From the NCBI GenBank assembly GCA_016207765.1, contig JACQOY010000161.1, forward strand, positions 1-7,350: a stretch of 7,350 bases of DNA, given 5' to 3'. The stretch is from Deltaproteobacteria bacterium (GTDB lineage: Bacteria; UBA10199; SBBF01). A program made the translations under genes and the position numbers. Positions 1 to 4,218 of the stretch are shown piece after piece (the first letter of the stretch is position 1; each line of letters begins with the position of its first letter). The notes beneath the pieces are model-generated. The model made no database searches and was not told the DNA's origin. It saw nothing but the letters and a program-made list of their open reading frames with translations.

Positions 1-123
1 AAGCCCTGGAAGGGCGGCGGTCTAATTGACCTTGCCCTTTCAGGGCAAAACAATTTTGTCTGACATTTTCCCGGGGGCTACCCGCCCCCGGCTAGAAGAA
101 CCGCACCCCTCTGGGGTGAGCCG
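1..123. other. Hairpin-rich non-coding stretch downstream of dsbD
   Basis: No gene can be supported here. Five compact perfect inverted repeats follow one another: GCCCT/AGGGC (3-7 and 11-15), GGTC/GACC (19-22 and 28-31), TTGCCCT/AGGGCAA (32-38 and 42-48), CCGGGGGC/GCCCCCGG (71-78 and 84-91) and CACCCC/GGGGTG (104-109 and 113-118). The last is enclosed by CGGCT/AGCCG (89-93 and 119-123). The first and third share the stem GCCCT/AGGGC with different 3-nt loops. The two right-hand hairpins lie directly past the dsbD stop codon and could stop its transcription, but neither is followed by a T run in the minus direction. The left part could instead be the end of a structured RNA or repeat that continues outside the window. 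Frame 1 on the plus strand stays open only to the TGA at 61-63. Confidence 0.5.
71..123 (-). terminator. Possible dsbD transcription end: two stable GC hairpins
   Basis: Reading leftward from the dsbD stop codon, an RNA polymerase meets a 6-bp GC stem with a 3-nt loop (118-104), nested inside a 5-bp stem (123-89). It then meets an 8-bp all-GC stem with a 5-nt loop (91-71). The position suits a terminator. No U tract follows either stem on the minus strand, so a standard intrinsic terminator is not shown. The hairpins may only protect the 3' end or pause polymerase. Confidence 0.35.
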
Positions 124-888
124 TTATTCTGTTTCCATCCTTTCCATTATCTTTTCCATCTCTTCCTCCGTCACCACCGTTCCCGTCAGGCGTTCTGTCA
201 TGATTTCTTCCTGCTTTCTGTCCAGAAACACGACGGTGGGCCAACCGATCACCTGAAAACGATCAACCGCCTGCCGGCAGAGCGGGGTGTCCTGGGTGCA
301 GTCGATTTTCACCCCCACCCATTTTTCACCAATCCGCCGTCGGATACCCGTGCGCTCCCATACCTGATGGTCGAGCTCGATACAAGGGGAACACCACTGC
401 GCAAAGAAATCGACAACCATCGGTTTTTTCTCTGCGGCGGCACGGGTCATTCCCTCGTCAAGCGAGGTGATCCAGACTTTATCGTCAACCGGCTTGGCCC
501 CTGCCACTTGGGCGTAAATCACCCGTCCATAGTAGACGGCAACCAGAATCATCAGGACGCCAAGCGCCCTCTTCACCCAAACACTCCAGGCTCCCGAACC
601 GATTTTGACCTTTGCCGCCCCATAAAAGAGGCCGAGCACCAGAAACAAAGTCCCCATTCCAAGGGCATAGGCAAACAGAAGCCAAAAACCCAATGCCAAA
701 TCCCTTGTCTTGGCCACATAAACCAAAAGAGGGCCGACAACAGGCCCCACACAGGGAGCGGCAAAAAGACCCATGGTCAATCCGACAAAAAAGATTCCGC
801 GGAAGCCGGTTGAGGGGATTTTGGTGAGACGGGCCTGAACCGACGCGGGAAGACGCAAATCGAAAAGACCCAAAAGTGAAAAAGCCAT
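124..888 (-). CDS. dsbD: DsbD C-terminal part: membrane helices plus thioredoxin-like gamma domain
   Basis: This 254-residue reading frame continues the upstream dsbD frame with no shift. Only a TAG codon at 906-904 and five sense codons separate the two. It opens at the end of a membrane helix ('MAFSLLGLFDL'), then carries the helix with the second membrane cysteine ('FAAPCVGP', about residue 46). Two more hydrophobic segments follow, at about 63-90 and 107-123. The periplasmic thioredoxin-like domain has the active site 'WCSPC' (Cys166 and Cys169) and the cis-proline strand 'GWPTVVFLD'. In DsbD this domain passes electrons from the membrane domain to the alpha domain. The gene ends with TAA at 126-124. 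As a separate protein it would have to start at ATG 888, which has no visible Shine-Dalgarno sequence. It is most simply the second half of one gene. Confidence 0.85.
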   Translation of the reverse strand: MAFSLLGLFDLRLPASVQARLTKIPSTGFRGIFFVGLTMGLFAAPCVGPVVGPLLVYVAKTRDLALGFWLLFAYALGMGTLFLVLGLFYGAAKVKIGSGAWSVWVKRALGVLMILVAVYYGRVIYAQVAGAKPVDDKVWITSLDEGMTRAAAEKKPMVVDFFAQWCSPCIELDHQVWERTGIRRRIGEKWVGVKIDCTQDTPLCRQAVDRFQVIGWPTVVFLDRKQEEIMTERLTGTVVTEEEMEKIMERMETE

Positions 889-903
889 GAAAACAAGGAC
901 AAT

Positions 904-906
904 CTA
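904..906 (-). other. dsbD: In-frame amber codon inside dsbD
   Basis: On the minus strand the codons read L-I-L-L, TAG, I-V-L-V-F-M-A-F. Frame and helix hydrophobicity are continuous on both sides, so a single base substitution explains the break and an indel does not. The position falls within a transmembrane helix, where a small or hydrophobic residue is expected. TCG, TTG and TGG are each one change from TAG. Possible causes are a sequencing error, a recent inactivating mutation, amber suppression, or a split gene with restart at ATG 888. Confidence 0.9.
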
Positions 907-1767
907 CAGAAGAATCAGAAAAACAAGGCTCTGAAACAAAAAACCGAGGCTTAATCCGACAGCCGCCGCCGAAAGCCCCAAGAGGGAATACATGACGCTC
1001 ATCCCCAAAACCATCATCCCTACGGCGAGAAGATTGTGAAGAAGACGCTGATCGCGGCGAACCCCGATGATCGCCAACGTCACCGGAATCATCGGCCAAA
1101 CACAGGGGGTCAAATCGGTCAGGATACCGCCGATAAAGGCAACCAGCAAGGCCAGCCAGATCCCTTCGGAGGCCACCAAGCCAAAATCTTTTTGTTTGAC
1201 CAGATCCTTGAGGCGACCGAGCCAACCCTTTTGAGGCGGCGCCGATTCGGCAGCGGGTTCCGGCTGGACAGCGGATGCGCCGCGGGACGAAACAAAAGTC
1301 ACCTGAAACGGCAGATGCATGAGTCGATAACAAAGTTTGTCGGAGCAACCCTGATATTGAATTTCGCCGGAGACGGTCTTCCTGCCTGTCCAGGCGCCGG
1401 AAGGAATTTGAAGAGACGCCTCCAAAACCGCTTCATCGTGATAAACAGGGGTAATACGGCCGAAGAAAGGATCTTCCTTCAAAACCCCCTCCGGTTTGAT
1501 AATTTCCCCCGCCGTCACTCCCTCCAGTCCATCAAAAACAATATCGGTCATTTCCCCGTAGAGATAATATTTTTCGGGGATCTGAAACTGGACCGTGAAT
1601 GTATATTTCTCCCCCGGGACAACCGATAGGGGGCCTTCATCATACTGGACGGAAAACGGATCGCTTTCATTCCCCTCCCTCTGGAAGGCATGGACCCCCA
1701 TCGATCCGCCGATCAGAACGGAGAGGCACAAGACAACGGACAGGAACATTGATTTCTTCAGGACCAC
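904..1767 (-). CDS. dsbD: DsbD N-terminal part: signal peptide, alpha domain and first membrane helices, ending at in-frame TAG
   Basis: DsbD moves electrons from cytoplasmic thioredoxin across the inner membrane to periplasmic disulfide reductases and cytochrome c maturation. I place the start at GTG 1767. It gives a classic signal peptide ('VLKKSMFLSVV' with a hydrophobic core and 'VHA' cleavage near residue 27). The frame is open up to 1863, but that would precede the likely transcription start. The immunoglobulin-like alpha domain covers about residues 35-160, with the redox pair in 'YQGCSDKLCY' (Cys141 and Cys146). A charged linker leads to the membrane domain, where 'LTPCVWPMIP' carries the first membrane cysteine (Cys222). 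Two hydrophobic segments are complete, and the third is broken at codon 288 by TAG. Every expected functional cysteine of DsbD exists on one side of the TAG or the other. The gene is divergent from the cyclase gene. Confidence 0.85.
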   Translation of the reverse strand: MVLKKSMFLSVVLCLSVLIGGSMGVHAFQREGNESDPFSVQYDEGPLSVVPGEKYTFTVQFQIPEKYYLYGEMTDIVFDGLEGVTAGEIIKPEGVLKEDPFFGRITPVYHDEAVLEASLQIPSGAWTGRKTVSGEIQYQGCSDKLCYRLMHLPFQVTFVSSRGASAVQPEPAAESAPPQKGWLGRLKDLVKQKDFGLVASEGIWLALLVAFIGGILTDLTPCVWPMIPVTLAIIGVRRDQRLLHNLLAVGMMVLGMSVMYSLLGLSAAAVGLSLGFLFQSLVFLILL

Positions 1768-1812
1768 TGCCGAATTATTTATTCCAAAAAACCGGAATTT
1801 GGAAATGAATAA

Positions 1813-1842
1813 TTGATCGATGGACAATTCTAATGATATAAA
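1813..1842 (+). promoter_or_regulatory. Candidate dacZ promoter with extended -10
   Basis: TTGATC (1813-1818), an 18-nt spacer and TATAAA (1837-1842) match the sigma-70 elements at 4/6 and 5/6 positions. TG at 1834-1835 sits one base before the -10, forming an extended -10. The predicted transcription start is near 1849, giving the cyclase gene a leader of about 100 nt. A perfect 7-bp inverted repeat begins just after the predicted start. Confidence 0.55.
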
Positions 1843-1863
1843 GGATGACCATACCGTTCGCAA
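1835..1863 (-). promoter_or_regulatory. Candidate dsbD promoter
   Basis: On the minus strand TTGCGA (1863-1858) is followed by a 17-nt spacer and TATATC (1840-1835), each matching sigma-70 consensus at 4 of 6 positions. Transcription would begin near 1828. This leaves a leader of about 60 nt before GTG 1767 and argues against a start at 1863. Its -10 overlaps the -10 of the opposite-strand promoter. Confidence 0.4.
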
Positions 1864-1948
1864 AGCTTACGGTATCTGATGCACCGGTACAGTCCCCAGA
1901 GGTGACTGTACTTGGGGTAGCAGAGCTACTGATCCGAGGTGCTGATCC
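1849..1948 (+). promoter_or_regulatory. Structured 5' leader of dacZ that can mask its ribosome binding site
   Basis: Three perfect local stems are visible: ATACCGT/ACGGTAT (1851-1857 and 1869-1875), GTACAGTC/GACTGTAC (1887-1894 and 1904-1911) and GTAGC/GCTAC with a 3-nt loop (1917-1921 and 1925-1929). A long-range stem GCACC/GGTGC (1881-1885 and 1938-1942) encloses the last two and ties up most of the Shine-Dalgarno sequence. A second GAGGTG at 1899-1904 can compete for CACC (1882-1885), and CCCCA/TGGGG (1894-1898 and 1913-1917) is incompatible with the 8-bp stem. Two mutually exclusive folds are therefore possible. I do not recognise a known riboswitch family, including the c-di-AMP ydaO type. 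The regulatory role is inferred from base pairing alone. Confidence 0.55.
1936..1941 (+). promoter_or_regulatory. Shine-Dalgarno sequence of dacZ
   Basis: GAGGTG lies 7 nt before ATG 1949, near-ideal spacing, and fixes this start. It is flanked by two copies of CTGATCC (1929-1935 and 1942-1948). Its GGTG core is complementary to CACC at 1882-1885. Confidence 0.8.
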
Positions 1949-2857
1949 ATGCCAACCAAAGATCCCGCGGCGGAAAAGGCCAAAACCGTCCGTCTGCAAA
2001 ACAAGGCGATGATCAAGGCCGCCCTTGAGGCTGCAAAGGGGACAAAAGCCAAGTTCTTTTTCATCTATATCGACGCGGTCGAGGACAACCTGATTCCGGA
2101 AGCTTTGCCCAAAGGCTTAAGCATTATTTTGGTCACAAAAAAAAAGAGCCTTGCGACGGAAAGCAAAGCCTCTTCCAAACAGATCATCACCCTTCCCAAA
2201 CTCATGCTGGGGCGCATAGGCATGATCAAGGTGGCGGTCATCCTGGCCATTTCGGCCAAACTGGTGGAACAGGACGACATTATCGTTTTTCTGGGAGGCA
2301 AGGCCGAAGCGGGCCTTTTGGACACTCTCTTGACCTTCAAAATCGGCGGTGAATCGGAAATCATCACCGGTACCGATTTTGCCGACATTCCGGAGACGGT
2401 CAAACCGGCGATTTTCGAACATGCGTTGAACCTCTCCATGGAACTGGCCAACAAGGGACGTGAAGGGAAGCCGATTGGAACCATTTTCGTTCTGGGGGAC
2501 GAAGAGAAGGTGATGCAACTCTCCAAACAGATGATCATGAACCCTTTCAAGGGCTATGAGGAAGAGGAGCGAAACCTCCTGAATCCGGCCTTGAAGGAAA
2601 CCATCCGCGAGTTTTCCGCGTTGGACGGGGCTTTCGTCATTTCGGGGGAGGGGGAAGTGATTACCGCCGGCCGTTATCTGGGAGCCGCCACCGATGAGTC
2701 CGAAATCCCCCGCGGCCTCGGGGCCCGGCATATCGCCGCCGCCGGCATCACCGCGTTGACAAACGCGATCGCCATTGTTATATCGGAATCCACCGGTGAC
2801 GTCCGGATTTTCCGGAACGGAAAAGTCATCATGGAAATTGAAAAAACAACCCGGTAG
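1949..2857 (+). CDS. dacZ: DacZ-type diadenylate cyclase (c-di-AMP synthase)
   Basis: The enzyme joins two ATP molecules into the second messenger c-di-AMP. The catalytic DAC domain fills about residues 190-298 of 302. It shows the DGA motif (Asp226-Ala228), a 'GLGARHIAAAGIT' segment holding the Arg-His motif (Arg260-His261), and the conserved 'VISESTGDVRIF' strand. Residues 1 to about 145 form an alpha/beta region resembling the pyruvate-kinase-C-like domain of archaeal DacZ. There are no membrane helices as in CdaA and no DNA-binding helix-hairpin-helix as in DisA, so a soluble cytoplasmic enzyme is expected. ATG 1949 is fixed by GAGGTG 7 nt upstream. A run of nine A (2137-2145) lies in the N-terminal half. 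The stop is TAG, and the frame stays open beyond it into the next gene. The structured leader suggests translational control. The DAC assignment is firm; the DacZ subtype is likely. Confidence 0.88.
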   Translation: MPTKDPAAEKAKTVRLQNKAMIKAALEAAKGTKAKFFFIYIDAVEDNLIPEALPKGLSIILVTKKKSLATESKASSKQIITLPKLMLGRIGMIKVAVILAISAKLVEQDDIIVFLGGKAEAGLLDTLLTFKIGGESEIITGTDFADIPETVKPAIFEHALNLSMELANKGREGKPIGTIFVLGDEEKVMQLSKQMIMNPFKGYEEEERNLLNPALKETIREFSALDGAFVISGEGEVITAGRYLGAATDESEIPRGLGARHIAAAGITALTNAIAIVISESTGDVRIFRNGKVIMEIEKTTR

Positions 2858-2885
2858 GCGGCAGGGCCACTAGTGACGAGCCGCC
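2857..2885 (+). repeat. Inverted repeat just after dacZ
   Basis: GGCGGC (2857-2862) pairs with GCCGCC (2880-2885) around a 17-nt loop. The loop contains the 8-bp palindrome CACTAGTG (2868-2875). The stem is followed by CGGCCG, TTT and an A run instead of a T run, so it is a weak candidate for a dacZ transcription end. Confidence 0.35.
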
Positions 2886-2908
2886 GGCCGTTTAAAAAAA
2901 CATGCTGT

Positions 2909-2941
2909 GTAATTTGCAAGGGTGTGGTGTATGCAAATTAC
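2909..2941 (+). repeat. Perfect 10-bp inverted repeat upstream of the small acidic gene
   Basis: GTAATTTGCA (2909-2918) and TGCAAATTAC (2932-2941) are exact reverse complements around a 13-nt, G- and T-rich loop (2919-2931). The repeat could be an operator for a dimeric regulator or an RNA hairpin in a dacZ-small gene transcript. No T run follows, so a terminator is unlikely. Confidence 0.6.
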
Positions 2942-2947
2942 GTGACT

Positions 2948-2974
2948 CGTGGTGTTTCGCCACGGAACGAAACA
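2948..2974 (+). promoter_or_regulatory. Two mutually exclusive hairpins before the small acidic gene
   Basis: CGTGG/CCACG (2948-2952 and 2960-2964) and TGTTTCG/CGAAACA (2953-2959 and 2968-2974) are each perfect but cannot form together, because the loop of one is an arm of the other. They end 9 nt before ATG 2984, close enough to affect ribosome access. Function is inferred only. Confidence 0.35.
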
Positions 2975-2983
2975 TACAAAATT

Positions 2984-3226
2984 ATGAAACAACCCGAACT
3001 GAAATACCTCGACAAACGAACCGTCCGGCGCAATATTAAGCAGGGTTTTTTGAAAGAGGACGAACATGACAAGTTCTTGAAGGGCCTCCCCGACGAGGCG
3101 GAAAACGCCGTTCCCGTCTCATTCGAAGAACTTGACGCGGCTGAATTGCACCGGGAAGAGGAAATGGATGACGAGGAACTCATCGAGGACGATTTGCCGC
3201 CTGAAACCCCCTCCAAAGACGAGTAA
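2984..3226 (+). CDS. Small acidic protein of unknown function
   Basis: This is an 80-residue soluble protein with no membrane segment or signal peptide. The N-terminal half is basic and helical ('KYLDKRTVRRNIKQGFL', then 'KFLKGLPDEAENA'). The C-terminal half is strongly acidic ('REEEMDDEELIEDDLPPE'). The first half resembles short conserved hypothetical proteins I associate with deltaproteobacteria, with a 'D+R.V.RNI..G.L..E.' pattern; this is from memory and unverified. I chose ATG 2984 because the family-like sequence begins there. GTG 2873 would add 37 residues encoded by palindromic DNA. The Shine-Dalgarno is poor (GGA at 2964-2966, too far upstream). It lies 126 nt after the dacZ stop, in the same frame, and may share its transcript. 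A partner or regulator of the cyclase is possible but unproven. Confidence 0.65.
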   Translation: MKQPELKYLDKRTVRRNIKQGFLKEDEHDKFLKGLPDEAENAVPVSFEELDAAELHREEEMDDEELIEDDLPPETPSKDE

Positions 3227-3256
3227 CCCGGAAGAACCCCCGTTTGGGCCGCCACC

Positions 3257-3288
3257 GTTTGACAAACTGCGTCAGATACGGGTAAACT
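3257..3288 (+). promoter_or_regulatory. Promoter of the alpha/beta hydrolase gene
   Basis: A perfect TTGACA -35 (3259-3264) is followed by an 18-nt spacer and TAAACT (3283-3288; 4 of 6). Transcription should begin near 3295, at or just before the GTG at 3296, so ATG 3332 is the better start. The -35 lies inside an 11-bp palindrome GTTTG-A-CAAAC (3257-3267), which could be an operator half-site pair. Confidence 0.5.
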
Positions 3289-3331
3289 TGGGTTAGTGCC
3301 TTTATCCACCCTTAAAAGGATTGCCCGCCGT

Positions 3332-4177
3332 ATGATCCGCCGCGGCAAGAGTTGGGGTACTATTGTTGCTCTGACTCTGCGGGGAAATCGCATCGAAAGA
3401 AAAGCGAATCTGAAGCATTGCAAGAACCCGGTTCTTTTGTTGTACGGCTTTGGCGCCACCCGCAGAACCTTTTCCATTCTGGAACGCCGCCTCTATAACG
3501 ACGGCTACACCGTTTTCAGCATCAACCTGGGGGGGATGTTCGGGACTTTCAATACCCACGCGATTCAGGACTTGGCCGCCTACGTGGATGAAAAAATCGA
3601 ACGGCTTTACAAAAAATACGGCTTTCGCGGAAAGCTCTCGATCATCAGCCATTCCAAGGGGGGGTTAATCGGCACTTATTATGTGAAAAGACTGGGGGGA
3701 GACCGGCGGGTGAAATTGCTCATCACGCTGGGAACGCCCCACAACGGCAATCCATGGGCCATGCTGGCCCTGTTTAGCCCGGCCGCGCTGATTTTCAAGA
3801 GCATCCGGCAGATGACGCCGATGTCCGATTTCCTCAAACGCCTTAAAACCGGCCCCTTTCCAAAAAGGGTCAAGCTTTATTCCATTTACTCGAAAGATGA
3901 CCGCGTCTCCCCCTATCCCTGCTCTGTCGTCGACGAAGCCCCCAACGCCAAAAACCTTGAGCTGGAAGGGGTGAGTCATTCGGAATTCCTGATCAAGAAA
4001 AACGTCTACAACCTGATCAAACATGCATTAAACGACGAGATGCCGGCCTCGCTGGAGGAGTGGACCCGCAAACGCCTTCAGGAAACAGCGACTGAGGCGC
4101 TCTCGAAAAGGTCCCGTTTTCGTCTCATTGAGGGATCAAAGAGTCTTGCATTCAGAAAAACAGGGTCCGGGGTTTAA
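3332..4177 (+). CDS. Alpha/beta hydrolase, lipase or esterase-like
   Basis: The protein has the alpha/beta-hydrolase fold of lipases. Strand 'NPVLLLYGFGATRRTF' corresponds to the oxyanion-hole region (residues about 32-47), and 'IISHSKGG' is the nucleophile elbow with Ser108. 'LLITLGTPHNGNPWA' is typical of triacylglycerol-lipase and PGAP1-like families. Likely triad partners are Asp189 or Asp190 in 'YSKDDRVSP' and His216 in 'GVSHSEF'. It is 281 residues from ATG 3332, which has AAGGA 11 nt upstream. The frame is open back to GTG 3296, giving 293 residues, but the promoter would place that start at the transcript's first bases. No signal peptide is visible, so the protein is probably cytoplasmic. 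The substrate cannot be told. The basic C-terminal tail after about residue 235 is outside the fold, and the TAA stop lies in a heptamer repeat. Confidence 0.82.
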   Translation: MIRRGKSWGTIVALTLRGNRIERKANLKHCKNPVLLLYGFGATRRTFSILERRLYNDGYTVFSINLGGMFGTFNTHAIQDLAAYVDEKIERLYKKYGFRGKLSIISHSKGGLIGTYYVKRLGGDRRVKLLITLGTPHNGNPWAMLALFSPAALIFKSIRQMTPMSDFLKRLKTGPFPKRVKLYSIYSKDDRVSPYPCSVVDEAPNAKNLELEGVSHSEFLIKKNVYNLIKHALNDEMPASLEEWTRKRLQETATEALSKRSRFRLIEGSKSLAFRKTGSGV

Positions 4178-4218
4178 GGTTTGAACTTTGAACTTTAAAC
4201 TTTGAACTTTAAACCCTG
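4168..4218 (+). terminator. Long hairpin at the junction of two convergent genes
   Basis: As plus-strand RNA, 4168-4191 pairs with 4195-4218 around a 3-nt loop. There are 18 Watson-Crick pairs, 5 G-U pairs and one C-C mismatch. The hydrolase TAA (4175-4177) is in one arm and the hemC stop codon (4197-4195) in the other. On the minus strand the G-U pairs become A-C mismatches, so the fold favours rightward transcripts. No T run follows. It may block run-on between the convergent genes, but intrinsic termination is not shown. Confidence 0.5.
4180..4214. repeat. Five tandem heptamers TTTGAAC/TTTAAAC
   Basis: The units are TTTGAAC (4180, 4187, 4201) and TTTAAAC (4194, 4208), in exact 7-bp register with a single G/A difference. 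The array begins just after the hydrolase stop codon. It encodes the last residues (K-F-K-V) and the stop codon of hemC on the minus strand. The TTTAAAC unit contains TAA on both strands. Confidence 0.9.

Noticed and set aside
485..1348. A 287-codon open frame on the minus strand overlapping dsbD across the TAG
   Set aside because: It is an out-of-frame shadow of dsbD, rich in Ser, Arg, Phe and Cys with no recognisable domain; the DsbD frame carries all conserved motifs.
1036..1629. A 197-codon plus-strand open frame opposite dsbD
   Set aside because: Antisense shadow with Asn-, Arg- and Gly-rich composition and no family resemblance.
1768..1863. Longer dsbD start at 1863
   Set aside because: It would bury the signal peptide behind about 32 residues and begin upstream of the likely minus-strand transcription start.
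1849..1948. Known c-di-AMP (ydaO) or c-di-GMP (GEMM) riboswitch
   Set aside because: The leader is too short for ydaO and I see none of the conserved core bases of either class.
2117..2731. A 204-codon minus-strand open frame opposite the cyclase
   Set aside because: It lies wholly antisense to the well-conserved DAC protein, shows no motif and has no supporting ribosome binding site.
2873..2983. N-terminal extension of the small acidic protein from GTG 2873, with a CxxC pair
   Set aside because: The stretch is encoded by palindromic DNA and has no family-like sequence; the cysteines are more likely accidental.
4180..4214. CRISPR-like array
   Set aside because: Units are 7 bp with no spacers; this is a tandem microsatellite-type repeat.
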